Shown: piece after piece, positions 7,196 through 15,958 of the stretch
How the letters are laid out: every line of letters begins with the position of its first letter
Position numbering within the stretch: the stretch's first letter is position 1
Origin: Clostridia bacterium
GTDB lineage: Bacteria; Bacillota; Clostridia; Oscillospirales; Acutalibacteraceae
Reading direction: 5' to 3'
Assembly: GCA_017397845.1 (NCBI GenBank)
Contig: JAFQHU010000008.1
Coordinates: 62,001 to 126,000, forward strand
Length of the DNA stretch: 64,000 nucleotides
Program-made: the position numbers and the translations under genes
Notes under the pieces: generated by a model
Seen by the model: the letters and a program-made list of their open reading frames with translations, nothing else
What the model was told of the DNA's origin: nothing
Database searches by the model: none

Positions 7196-9985
7196 ATGAA
7201 ACATTATCTTCATTCATCTGAGGAGGTTTTCTCCGAGGTGAAATCTTCGGCATCAGGTCTGAGTACCGCCGAAGCACAGTCACGTTTGGAGCGTGACGGT
7301 AAAAACAAGCTCAATGAAGCGAAAAAGAAATCAACCCTTGCACGTTTTATGGATCAGCTCAAAGACCCCATGATTATCATTCTCATCGTGGCAGCCGTTA
7401 TTTCCGCCGTGACGGGTGTTATCGAGGGTATGCAGAGCGGACATATGGAATTCCCTACTGATGTTATTATCATCCTTTTCGTGGTGGTTCTTAATGCAGT
7501 TTTGGGTGTTGTTCAGGAAAGTAAGGCGGAGGCTGCCATCGAAGCTTTGCAGGAAATGGCGGCGGCCACCTCCAAGGTAATAAGAGACGGTAAGCTTTGC
7601 CACGTAAAAAGTGAAGAGTTGGTAGTGGGTGACATTATCCATCTCGAAGCCGGCGACGCCATTCCCGCTGATGCACGAATTATCGAATGTGCCACCATGC
7701 AGGTGGAGGAGGCTTCTCTTACGGGTGAAAGCGTTCCCGTAAACAAAAAGGTTGACACACTCACAGCCGCCGAAAACGGTGATGTTCCCCTCGGCGACAG
7801 AAAAAATATGGTTTATATGGGCTCAAATGTGGTTTACGGCAGAGGTGTTGCCGTGGTCACAGGAACAGGCATGAATACCGAAATGGGTAAAATTGCCGGT
7901 GCCATCGAAGCGGCTCAGGAGGGACAGACACCTCTGCAAATCAAGCTTGCTCAGCTCAGTAAAACCCTTTCATTCCTTGTTATCGGTATTTGTATTTTCA
8001 TCTTTGCCTTCACTCTTATCACGAGCAAGGAAGGCTTTTCGATCGGTATGGCACTTGACACCTTTATGGTTGCCATTTCTCTCGCTGTTGCGGCTATTCC
8101 CGAAGGTCTTGCCGCAGTAGTTACCATTCTGCTTTCCATGGGCGTTACCAAAATGTCAAAGCAGAACGCCATCATCCGCAAACTCACAGCGGTGGAAACT
8201 CTCGGCTGTGCTCAGATTATCTGTTCGGATAAAACAGGTACTCTTACCCAGAATAAAATGACGGTTGTTGAAACCTTCTGCGACAATGAGGAGCTTTTTG
8301 CCACAGGTATGGCGCTTTGTACCGATGCGGAGGTAGAGGGTGAAACGGTTATCGGTGAGCCCACTGAAGCGGCTCTCGTTTACCACGCACTTAAAAATAA
8401 TCTTAACAAAAATGACCTTAAATCAAAATATCCCCGTATCGCAGAGGTCCCCTTTGATTCATCGAGAAAGATGATGACCACCGTTCATAATTTCGGTGAG
8501 AGCATTTATCAGTTCACAAAGGGCGCTCCCGATGTAGTTTTAGGCAGATGTAAAACAGCCATCATCGACGGTAAGGAGGTTCCCATGACCGATGAGGTCA
8601 GAGCGGTTATTGCCTCAAAGAATAAGGAAATGGCAGATAAGGCTCTGCGTGTTCTTGCTCTTTCGATGAAAATGCTCTCCGCCAAACCCGAAGAGGAAAC
8701 GAGCGAAGCACTCGAAAACGACCTCGTTTTCGTGGGACTTTGCGGTATGATTGACCCTGTCCGTCCCGAAGTCAAGGTAGCCATCGACGAATGTAAAAGT
8801 GCAGGCATCACCGCCATTATGATTACCGGTGACCATAAGGACACCGCTGTAGCTATCGCAAAAGAGCTCGGTATTATTCAGTCAGCTGATGAAGCCATCA
8901 CCGGTGCAGAGCTTGACACTATCAGCGACGAGGATTTCAAAGAAAAGGTAAAGCAGTACCATGTTTATGCCCGTGTACAGCCTGAGCATAAGGTAAGAAT
9001 AGTCAATGCGTGGAAGGAAAACGGAATGGTTACGGCTATGACCGGCGACGGTGTAAACGATGCTCCCTCTATCAAAAGTGCCGATATAGGTGTCGGCATG
9101 GGTATCACAGGCACCGACGTTACAAAGAATGTTGCCGATATGGTGCTCGCTGACGATAATTTCGCTACCATCGTAGCCGCAGTGGCACAGGGCAGAAGAA
9201 TTTACGATAACATCCGTAAGGCTATCCAGTTCCTTCTTTCCTCAAACCTTTCAGAGGTTCTCTCGATTTTCACAGCTACCATGCTCGGCTTCACAATCCT
9301 CAAGCCTACACATCTTTTATGGATTAACCTTATCACTGACACCTTTCCCGCACTTTCTCTCGGCATGGAAAAGGGCGAAAAGGATATTATGCAAAGAAAG
9401 CCCCGTTCCTCAAAGGACGGTATATTCGCAGGCGGTCTCGGCATCGATGTTCTTTATCAGGGTGTAATGGTAACTCTTCTTACGGTGGGTGCTTATTTCC
9501 TCGGAAATCTTATGAGTGTAAATGAGCTTTTCGCTTCCGGCGTTATTTCCGCTGACCTTATGACGAAAATCAGCGAATTCCCCATTACCTTCTTTGCCGT
9601 CGAGAGCGAAAGCATCAGAGCTGCTCTTGAGGCAATAGCGGTGGCAGACCACGGAGTTTATGACAATGTTTACGAGCTTATTCACGGTAACGGTATGACC
9701 ATGGCTTTCCTCACAATGAGCCTTTCAGAGGTATTCCACTCCTTTAACATGCGCTCACAGAGAAAGTCCGTATTCACTCTCGGCAACCACAATAAGTGGC
9801 TTTTCGGTGCCATGGCTCTTACACTCATTCTTACCACAGCGGTTATCTATATTCCGTTCCTCGCCGATGCCTTCGAATTCACACCCATCAGCCTCGCAGA
9901 GTACGGTGCATGTGTAGGCCTCGGTCTCGTAACTATCCCTGTAGTTGAAATCGTAAAGGCAATCCAGAGAGCAGTCAAGAAATAA
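7196..9985 (+). CDS. P-type (PII) cation-transporting ATPase, Ca2+/Mn2+ export type
   Basis: 929 residues from the ATG at 7196 (GGAAGGAA at proper spacing; an in-frame ATG at 7190 is too close). Order: N-terminal cation-ATPase domain, M1-M2, actuator with TGES, M4 with PEGLAAVVTI, phosphorylation motif DKTGTLT with Asp at ~345, nucleotide domain, hinge TGDGVNDAPS, then M5-M10. The M6 motif NLITD is that of SERCA-type pumps. The yybP-ykoY riboswitch argues for a role in Mn2+ efflux, as for related P-type pumps under the same riboswitch; Ca2+ transport is the alternative. Confidence 0.93.
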   Translation: MKHYLHSSEEVFSEVKSSASGLSTAEAQSRLERDGKNKLNEAKKKSTLARFMDQLKDPMIIILIVAAVISAVTGVIEGMQSGHMEFPTDVIIILFVVVLNAVLGVVQESKAEAAIEALQEMAAATSKVIRDGKLCHVKSEELVVGDIIHLEAGDAIPADARIIECATMQVEEASLTGESVPVNKKVDTLTAAENGDVPLGDRKNMVYMGSNVVYGRGVAVVTGTGMNTEMGKIAGAIEAAQEGQTPLQIKLAQLSKTLSFLVIGICIFIFAFTLITSKEGFSIGMALDTFMVAISLAVAAIPEGLAAVVTILLSMGVTKMSKQNAIIRKLTAVETLGCAQIICSDKTGTLTQNKMTVVETFCDNEELFATGMALCTDAEVEGETVIGEPTEAALVYHALKNNLNKNDLKSKYPRIAEVPFDSSRKMMTTVHNFGESIYQFTKGAPDVVLGRCKTAIIDGKEVPMTDEVRAVIASKNKEMADKALRVLALSMKMLSAKPEEETSEALENDLVFVGLCGMIDPVRPEVKVAIDECKSAGITAIMITGDHKDTAVAIAKELGIIQSADEAITGAELDTISDEDFKEKVKQYHVYARVQPEHKVRIVNAWKENGMVTAMTGDGVNDAPSIKSADIGVGMGITGTDVTKNVADMVLADDNFATIVAAVAQGRRIYDNIRKAIQFLLSSNLSEVLSIFTATMLGFTILKPTHLLWINLITDTFPALSLGMEKGEKDIMQRKPRSSKDGIFAGGLGIDVLYQGVMVTLLTVGAYFLGNLMSVNELFASGVISADLMTKISEFPITFFAVESESIRAALEAIAVADHGVYDNVYELIHGNGMTMAFLTMSLSEVFHSFNMRSQRKSVFTLGNHNKWLFGAMALTLILTTAVIYIPFLADAFEFTPISLAEYGACVGLGLVTIPVVEIVKAIQRAVKK

Positions 9986-10023
9986 ATGCAAAACGACGAA
10001 AAAATTAAATAAATAACAAATAA

Positions 10024-10062
10024 AAAGTCCGCCGAATCAGATCGATGATTCGGCGGATTTTT
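10024..10062 (+). terminator. terminator of the P-type ATPase gene (shared-sequence type)
   Basis: TCCGCCGAATCA (10028-10039) pairs with TGATTCGGCGGA (10046-10057), then T5. Closely related in sequence to the terminator after iscU. Confidence 0.92.
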
Positions 10063-10109
10063 CCTTTGGTGTGTATTTGCAGGGCGGGATAATATGTCCT
10101 GTCGCTTTT

Positions 10110-10349
10110 TTATTCTAGTCCTTCAAAAAAATCATTGAAAGAACAGTTGTATATCTTTTTCAGTGTGACAAGGACACTTATTTTTACATTAAGCTCTCCG
10201 CACTCATATTTTGCGTAGGTGCTTCTGCCTATATCACAGCCATTCAACTGAAGCTCAGCACATAATTTTTCCTGCGAATAGCCATTTTTAAAGCGAAGAT
10301 TTCTTAAATTGTTGCCTATATTCATATCAATTCTGATTTTCTGTTCCAT
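10110..10349 (-). CDS. XRE-family transcriptional regulator
   Basis: 79 residues, a single Cro/cI-type helix-turn-helix (IGNNLRNLRFKNGYSQEKLC...GRSTYAKYECGELN). It diverges from the SLOG-domain gene; the shared intergenic region holds nested inverted repeats that are good operator candidates, so it probably represses both genes. Shine-Dalgarno GAGGTGA precedes the ATG. Stop codon TAG. Confidence 0.85.
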   Translation of the reverse strand: MEQKIRIDMNIGNNLRNLRFKNGYSQEKLCAELQLNGCDIGRSTYAKYECGELNVKISVLVTLKKIYNCSFNDFFEGLE

Positions 10350-10366
10350 AATTCACCTCTGATTTT

Positions 10367-10438
10367 TGTCCAATATAGGTTGCAACTACAATAATTTTAT
10401 GTTATAGTTGGTTAAAATATTGTTCGCTATATTGGACA
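10367..10438. promoter_or_regulatory. operator region with nested inverted repeats in XRE/SLOG divergon
   Basis: TGTCCAATATA (10367-10377) and TATATTGGACA (10428-10438) are perfect 11-bp inverted arms. Inside them AACTA...TATAGTT forms a second dyad. The arms flank both possible promoters, which fits looping or cooperative repression by the adjacent XRE protein (inference). Confidence 0.7.
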
Positions 10439-10452
10439 GAAAGGGCGATTAT

Positions 10453-10896
10453 ATGAAAACTTGTACATTTTTTGGTGAGCCTGATGCCACCACGGATATC
10501 AGATATGATTTGAAGCAGGTGCTTATAGAACTTATTGAAAATAAGGGAGTTGATGTTTTTTATGTTGGCAATGGGGGCAACTTTGATAAAATGGTAAGAA
10601 ATGAACTAAAACTGTTTTCATCGGTATATAAGCATATACGATTCACGGTGTTGACATGCGATATTTCCTATACGGATTTAACCGATGATGATTTTTGGTA
10701 TGAAAATATATGTCCCTTAGGTGAATGCTTCGGCGGAAAAAACGTTACTGCTGACGAACTTAACAGAAATATGATTGATGATTCAGATTATGCGGTTACA
10801 TATGTAACAAATAAAAAAGGATCTGCTTATAAATACAAAAATGCAGCAAAGAGAAAGGGTAAGACAGTCATTGAGCTGTACAGCGGAAAAATATAA
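10453..10896 (+). CDS. SLOG-like nucleotide-binding protein
   Basis: 147 residues from ATG 10453, preferred over an upstream TTG because AAGGGCG precedes it and homologues start with the TFFG strand. The opening KTCTFFGEPDA, then DVFYVGNGGNFDKMV and a C-terminal KGKTVIELY, fit a small Rossmann-like SLOG fold (the group containing YpsA/DUF1273- and LOG-like proteins) that binds or senses nucleotides. No toxin or effector domain is attached. Paired with the divergent XRE regulator. Confidence 0.6.
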   Translation: MKTCTFFGEPDATTDIRYDLKQVLIELIENKGVDVFYVGNGGNFDKMVRNELKLFSSVYKHIRFTVLTCDISYTDLTDDDFWYENICPLGECFGGKNVTADELNRNMIDDSDYAVTYVTNKKGSAYKYKNAAKRKGKTVIELYSGKI

Positions 10897-10950
10897 TACA
10901 CAGCAGTTTAAGAACTACTGTGATTGTAAAATAAGTCTGTATAAATAAAG

Positions 10951-10973
10951 TGGCGGGAAGATATATCCCGCCA
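10951..10973. terminator. palindrome between converging genes
   Basis: TGGCGGGA (10951-10958) and TCCCGCCA (10966-10973); no long T-run, so weak terminator or a protein site. Confidence 0.45.
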
Positions 10974-11042
10974 TACATTATTAAATTCGTTATTCGGCGG
11001 GAACACTTTTTACGTTGTAAAAGCCATATCCGCCGTTCTGCA

Positions 11043-13022
11043 TTATTCCAATTCAAACGCTCCCGTATAAAGCTGATAATATTTACCCTTTTTAGCTATA
11101 AGGTCATCGTGGGTGCCTCGCTCGATAATTTCACCCTTTTCCAGCACCATAATGACATCGCTGTTTCTTACGGTGGAAAGGCGGTGGGCGATAACGAATA
11201 CTGTTCTGCCCTTCATAAGAGCATCCATACCTCTTTGCACGAGAGCCTCTGTTCTCGTGTCAATTGAGGAGGTAGCCTCGTCGAGTATCATTACCGGCGG
11301 ATCTGCCACGGCGGCACGGGCAATAGAAATGAGCTGACGCTGTCCCTGTGAAAGGTTTGCACCGTTGCCGGTGAGCATGGTGTCATAGCCCTGAGGCAAA
11401 CGGGAAATGAAGGAGTGTGCGTTGGCTTTCTTTGCCGCCTCGATAATTTCTTCGTCTGTGGCGTTGAGGTTGCCGTAGCGGATGTTTTCCTTTACGTTGC
11501 CCGTGAAAAGATTTGTATCCTGTAAAACTATACCTAAAGAGCGGCGAAGGTCACTCTTTTTTATTTTGTTTATGTTTATGCCGTCATATCTTATCTTGCC
11601 GTCTGCGATGTCGTAAAAACGGTTAATGAGATTGGTTATGGTTGTTTTGCCTGCACCTGTGGCACCGACAAAGGCTACCTTCTGTCCCGGTTCAGCGTAA
11701 AGAGTGATATTTTTAAGCACTGTTTTTTCGGGTACATAGCCGAAGTCCACATCAAACATACGCACCTCACCCTCTAATTTCTGATAGGTGACGCTGCCGT
11801 CGCCGTGGGGGTGCTTCCACGCCCACAGTCCTGTGTGCTCCGGTGTTTCGGTAAGCTCACCGTCAACCTCTTTGGCATTGACCAAGGTAACATAGCCCTC
11901 GTCCTGTTCGCTTTCGGTGTCGAGCACCTCAAAAATTCTCTTTGCACCTGCCATAGCCATAACCACGGAGTTAAGCTGCTGTGAGACCTGATTTACGGGC
12001 ATGGTAAAGGATTTCGAATAGCCCAAAAAGGTGGCTACAGAGCCTGCCGTCAGAGAGAAAATGCTCATAAAGCCCTTTTCGGGGAAAAATCCCTGTGCCG
12101 TCATAACTGCCAAAAAGCAGCCTGCTATGGCAAGAACGACATACTGCAAATGTCCCAGATTGTTATTGATGGGACCGAGCATATTTACGAATTTATTGGC
12201 TGAGTAGGCATTACGGAAAAGCTCTTCGTTTTTTTCGTCAAATTCCGTTTTTGTTTTATCTTCGTGACAAAAAACCTTGATGACCTTCTGTCCCGTTATC
12301 ATTTCTTCTATATAGCCGTTGACGTCTCCGAGAGATTGCTGCTGCTTTATAAAAAACTTACCGCTGTTTCCGGCTACCTTTCCCGTTACGGTAATCATAA
12401 GGAAAATGCAGACGAGAACGACCGCCAGTAAAGGTATGCTTTCCGTGAGCATGGCGAAAAAGGTGGAGATGATGGTGACCACAGAGGATATAACCTGCGG
12501 AATGGTCATCGAAATCATCTGACGGAGGGTGTCGATATCGTTTGTATATCGGCTCATAATATCGCCGTGACTGTTTGTGTCAAAGTATTTTACGGGTAAG
12601 GTTTGCATATGAGCAAACATTTCATCGCGGATATTTTTCAGCACTGACTGCGAAATAACGACCATAATCCTATTTTGGGTGAAGGTGGCAATTATGCCGA
12701 TGAGGAAAATACCCGCCATTTTGAGCAGTGTGGCTATGAAGGGACCGAAATCTGTCGAACCGTTTGCGAGCATAGGCGTGATATGGTCGTCAATAACCGA
12801 GCCGAGAAAACGGGAAGAAAAGATGGTGGCTATGCTTGAAAGGAAAATACAGAGCACAACGACTGCCATGAGGATTTTTTGTTTGGTGCCGAGGTAAGAG
12901 AAAATTCTCTTTATGACCTTGAAATCAAGCTTTTCACCCTTCATTCTGATGGGTGTACCGCCGTGGCGGCCGACAGGAACACGGGGCGGCATTTTGCCTT
13001 GAGCGGGACGCGGATTACTCAT
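11043..13022 (-). CDS. heterodimeric ABC exporter, subunit B
   Basis: 659 residues from the ATG at 13022, chosen for the GAAAGGAGGAG just upstream; longer frames lack a site. Type-1 ABC exporter: six membrane helices (~residues 45-320), then a nucleotide-binding domain with Walker A GATGAGKTT, signature NLSQGQRQL and Walker B VMILDEATSSID, followed by IAHRLSTV. A ~70-residue insertion sits before the ATPase domain. Its start overlaps the end of subunit A by 8 nt. Likely exports drugs or lipophilic compounds as a dimer with subunit A. Confidence 0.92.
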   Translation of the reverse strand: MSNPRPAQGKMPPRVPVGRHGGTPIRMKGEKLDFKVIKRIFSYLGTKQKILMAVVVLCIFLSSIATIFSSRFLGSVIDDHITPMLANGSTDFGPFIATLLKMAGIFLIGIIATFTQNRIMVVISQSVLKNIRDEMFAHMQTLPVKYFDTNSHGDIMSRYTNDIDTLRQMISMTIPQVISSVVTIISTFFAMLTESIPLLAVVLVCIFLMITVTGKVAGNSGKFFIKQQQSLGDVNGYIEEMITGQKVIKVFCHEDKTKTEFDEKNEELFRNAYSANKFVNMLGPINNNLGHLQYVVLAIAGCFLAVMTAQGFFPEKGFMSIFSLTAGSVATFLGYSKSFTMPVNQVSQQLNSVVMAMAGAKRIFEVLDTESEQDEGYVTLVNAKEVDGELTETPEHTGLWAWKHPHGDGSVTYQKLEGEVRMFDVDFGYVPEKTVLKNITLYAEPGQKVAFVGATGAGKTTITNLINRFYDIADGKIRYDGININKIKKSDLRRSLGIVLQDTNLFTGNVKENIRYGNLNATDEEIIEAAKKANAHSFISRLPQGYDTMLTGNGANLSQGQRQLISIARAAVADPPVMILDEATSSIDTRTEALVQRGMDALMKGRTVFVIAHRLSTVRNSDVIMVLEKGEIIERGTHDDLIAKKGKYYQLYTGAFELE

Positions 13023-14769
13023 TTTCTTCTCCTCCTTTCGTTTGTGACAGATAAACCTCACGGTAAATTTCGCTCTTTCCGAGCAGCTCTTCGTGAGTAC
13101 CGAAGGCGGCAACCTTACCGTCATCGAGCACGATAATTTTGTCCGCTCCCTCGATAGAGGATATTCGCTGAGCGATAATTATTTTGGTGGTTTCGGGGAT
13201 GAATTCTTTGAACGCCTGTCTGATGAGGGCGTCGGTTTTCGTATCGACGGCACTGGTAGAATCGTCTAAAATGAGGATTTTCGGCTTTTTGAGCAGAGAG
13301 CGGGCAATACATATTCTTTGCTTCTGACCGCCGGAAACATTGGTACCGCCCTGTTCGATGTAGGTGTCATAGCCGTCCTCCATTTCTTTTATGAAGGGGT
13401 CAGCCTGAGCGAGTTTGCATGCCTGAATCATTTCTTCGTCGGTGGCACTTTCGTTACCCCAACGCAGGTTTTCCTTTATGGTGCCTGAAAACAGAACATT
13501 TTTCTGCAGTACCATAGCAACCTCATTTCTGAGAGTGTCGAGGTCATATTCTCTTACGTCTTTACCGCCTACCTTTACCGTACCGGCGGTGACGTCGTAA
13601 AGACGCGGAATGAGCTGGACAAAGGTGGTTTTCGATGAGCCTGTGGAGCCGATTATGCCGACGGTTTCACCGCTTTCGATTTTAATATTCACATCCTTGA
13701 GACACAGCTTATTTTCGTCGGAGGAATAGCTGAAGCCGGCACCGACGAATTCCACGCTGCCGTCGGCTACCTCAAATACAGCATTGTCGGGGCTGTGAAG
13801 GTCGCTTTTTTCGTCGAGCACCTCGCATACTCTTTCGCCCGAAGCACGGGACATGGTGAGCATAACGAAAATCATGGAAAGAGACATCAGGTTCATCAGA
13901 ATCTGCATAGTGTAGTTGATGAGAGAAAAAAGGTCGCCTGTGGTCATATCGGTGGCATTTGACTTTATGATAATATTGGCGCCGAACCATGCTATCAGAA
14001 TCATACACAAATACGAGCTGAACTGCATAACCGGTGCATTGAAGGCTATGATACCTTCCGCTTTTTTAGTGTCGGAATAAATCTGATCGGAAACGGCACC
14101 GAATTTTTTCTTTTCTTCGTCTTCTCTTACGAAAGATTTTACCACTCTGATGCCGTGAAGATTTTCGTTTACCACGTTATTCAGCCTGTCATAGGTTTTG
14201 AAAACTCTTTTGAAAATCGGGTGTGCCTTTGAAACGATGAAGCCGAGAGCCAAAGCAAGAAAGGGAATAATCGCCACGAATACCAAAGAAACTTTCGGGT
14301 TGATGGAAAGAGCCATACCCAGTGAGAAAAGCAGCATGGCAGGGGAGCGTACGGCTATTCTGATTATCATCTGAAAAGAGTTCTGCAAATTAGTTACGTC
14401 TGTGGTAAGCCTTGTCACGAGACCTGAGGTGGAAAATTTATCGATGTTTGCAAAGGAAAAGCCCTGAATGTTATGAAACATATCATGGCGTAAATTTTTG
14501 GCAAAGCCGGATGAGGCTTTGGCAGCGGTGACACCGCCCATTACACCGGCAAAAAGGCTGAAGGAGCACAGCACCAACAGTAAAAGACCGATTTTTATTA
14601 CATAGCCTGTATCGGTTTTGTATATACCGTTGTCTATAAGCTTACCCATAAGCATGGGAATGAAAACCTCCATGGTAACCTCCAACGACATAAAGAGGGG
14701 GGTGAGCAGGGTGAGCGCTTTATATTCTCTGATGCATTGTGAAAGTCGTTTAATCATTTTTGCTGTCAT
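13015..14769 (-). CDS. heterodimeric ABC exporter, subunit A
   Basis: 584 residues. Six-helix domain followed by an ATPase domain with Walker A GSTGSSKTT, signature NVSGGQKQR and Walker B ILILDDSTSAVD. The residue after the Walker B Asp is Asp rather than Glu and the switch reads IIAQRISS (Gln in place of His), which marks the degenerate, non-hydrolysing site typical of heterodimeric exporters (family knowledge). Start is ATG 14769 or 14757; GGAAAGGA lies close to the first. It overlaps the upstream marR gene by 20 nt. Confidence 0.92.
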   Translation of the reverse strand: MTAKMIKRLSQCIREYKALTLLTPLFMSLEVTMEVFIPMLMGKLIDNGIYKTDTGYVIKIGLLLLVLCSFSLFAGVMGGVTAAKASSGFAKNLRHDMFHNIQGFSFANIDKFSTSGLVTRLTTDVTNLQNSFQMIIRIAVRSPAMLLFSLGMALSINPKVSLVFVAIIPFLALALGFIVSKAHPIFKRVFKTYDRLNNVVNENLHGIRVVKSFVREDEEKKKFGAVSDQIYSDTKKAEGIIAFNAPVMQFSSYLCMILIAWFGANIIIKSNATDMTTGDLFSLINYTMQILMNLMSLSMIFVMLTMSRASGERVCEVLDEKSDLHSPDNAVFEVADGSVEFVGAGFSYSSDENKLCLKDVNIKIESGETVGIIGSTGSSKTTFVQLIPRLYDVTAGTVKVGGKDVREYDLDTLRNEVAMVLQKNVLFSGTIKENLRWGNESATDEEMIQACKLAQADPFIKEMEDGYDTYIEQGGTNVSGGQKQRICIARSLLKKPKILILDDSTSAVDTKTDALIRQAFKEFIPETTKIIIAQRISSIEGADKIIVLDDGKVAAFGTHEELLGKSEIYREVYLSQTKGGEENE

Positions 14770-15202
14770 TCCTTTCCATATTTTTATTTACTTTATCGAG
14801 GACACGGAAAAATGTTTCAAGCTCCTCATCGGTGATTCCTTCTTTGATTTTTTCTTCCATTTTTCCGAAGGCTTTTTCGACCACGCACTGAACCTCCAAC
14901 GCCTTCTGTGTCAGTACCAATCTTTTCAGTCGGGCATCGTACGGGACACTTTCTCTTGTAATGAGGTCGTTGGTTTCCATCAGTGAGAGTATTTTGCTTG
15001 CCGTGGAGCGGCGTATGTTGAATTCCCTTTCGAAATCCTTTTGAAATATGTCTTTGTGACGGTTGCTGTACAGCCATCCGATTACCCAACCGTGGGTTCC
15101 GGTGATCTTTTCCACGTAGCTTTTTGAGGCATCCTTGTCCATATATCTTTTGACTATCCGCGAAGAACGGTGAAGCTCAAAGCCGATTTTTCTTTTTTCC
15201 AT
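14750..15202 (-). CDS. MarR-family regulator of the ABC exporter operon
   Basis: 150 residues from ATG 15202 (AAAGGAG upstream). Winged helix with the recognition region FNIRRSTASKILSLMETNDLI and wing VPYDARLKRLVLT. First gene of marR-ABC-ABC, all overlapping. Two tandem 14-bp palindromic sites lie right before its start, suggesting autorepression relieved by an exported compound. Confidence 0.9.
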   Translation of the reverse strand: MEKRKIGFELHRSSRIVKRYMDKDASKSYVEKITGTHGWVIGWLYSNRHKDIFQKDFEREFNIRRSTASKILSLMETNDLITRESVPYDARLKRLVLTQKALEVQCVVEKAFGKMEEKIKEGITDEELETFFRVLDKVNKNMERNDSKND

Positions 15203-15215
15203 AAAAATCTCCTTT

Positions 15216-15244
15216 GTTAGCGTGCGAACTGTTAGTTTGCTAAC
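15216..15244 (-). promoter_or_regulatory. tandem MarR operator candidates
   Basis: GTTAGTTTGCTAAC (15231-15244) is a palindrome with 5-bp arms; GTTAGCGTGCGAAC (15216-15229) is an imperfect copy 15 bp away, on the same helical face within 1.5 turns. Confidence 0.65.
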
Positions 15245-15519
15245 ATATATTATATGCAGTGCATCTTTTTTTGTCAATTAAAGAGTATTAAAAAAACTCT
15301 TTAATGGTGTTAAATAATTTTTAACTTCCTTTAGAGTTGGTGAATATAATTACACTGTGATAATTTGTGGTCAAAATAGCCTAAGTAATACACATTTGTT
15401 TTAGTTTTTTTAACAAATTATAGATTTAAGAAAAAAAGAGTATTTTCTATTGAATTACAGCGGAGGCTGTGATATATTATTTAACAGTGTTAAATAATGG
15501 GATAGAAGGGGGTTTTTGA
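15245..15519. other. divergent control region between two marR genes
   Basis: AT-rich, non-coding. Holds GTGTTAAATAAT at 15308-15319, repeated inside the palindrome at 15476-15498, plus TTAACAAATTATA near 15409. Promoters for both directions must lie here but no consensus pair stands out. Confidence 0.45.
15476..15498 (+). promoter_or_regulatory. palindromic operator of the second marR gene
   Basis: ATTATTTAAC-agt-GTTAAATAAT, 10-bp perfect arms with a 3-bp centre, directly before the Shine-Dalgarno GAAGGGGG of the marR gene. Probably autoregulatory. Confidence 0.75.
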
Positions 15520-15957
15520 ATGAGTACGGCTTTACTTGCGAAAGAGATTTTGGAAACGCTCGGCAATATGGAAAAACGTAATGTACTTACAAAGCGCAAA
15601 TTTTTGCTCAGGGGCGAAGATTTGTTTATTGTTGTTTTGGATGAAGCGGGCGGCATTAGTACTCCGTCAAAAATGGCGGAATATACGGATTTTACTCCTG
15701 CCAGACTTTCCGCCATTATAAAATCCCTCGAAGGAAAGGGATACATTTTAAGACATCAGGACGAAATAGATAAACGGTGCACCATAATCGAAATCACGGA
15801 AAAAGGCGATGCACACAGCGTACAGCTTAAAGAAGGCATAATCAGGAATTCTTTGGAAATAATAGAAAAATTGGGAGAAAAGGATTCGCTGGAGTTTTTG
15901 AGGCTTATGAAAAAGCTTTTCGATATTATGGAAAATGAAGAAAGGAGAAGTGAATAA
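15520..15957 (+). CDS. MarR-family regulator of the FtsX-type ABC unit
   Basis: 145 residues. Winged helix with TPSKMAEYTDFTPARLSAIIK as recognition region and the wing DEIDKRCTIIEIT; helices at both ends for dimerisation. Its end overlaps the downstream extracellular-protein gene region, which starts 2 nt after its stop at a TTG, so regulator, extracellular protein and ABC transporter form one operon behind the palindrome at 15476-15498. Confidence 0.85.
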   Translation: MSTALLAKEILETLGNMEKRNVLTKRKFLLRGEDLFIVVLDEAGGISTPSKMAEYTDFTPARLSAIIKSLEGKGYILRHQDEIDKRCTIIEITEKGDAHSVQLKEGIIRNSLEIIEKLGEKDSLEFLRLMKKLFDIMENEERRSE

Positions 15958-15958
15958 T

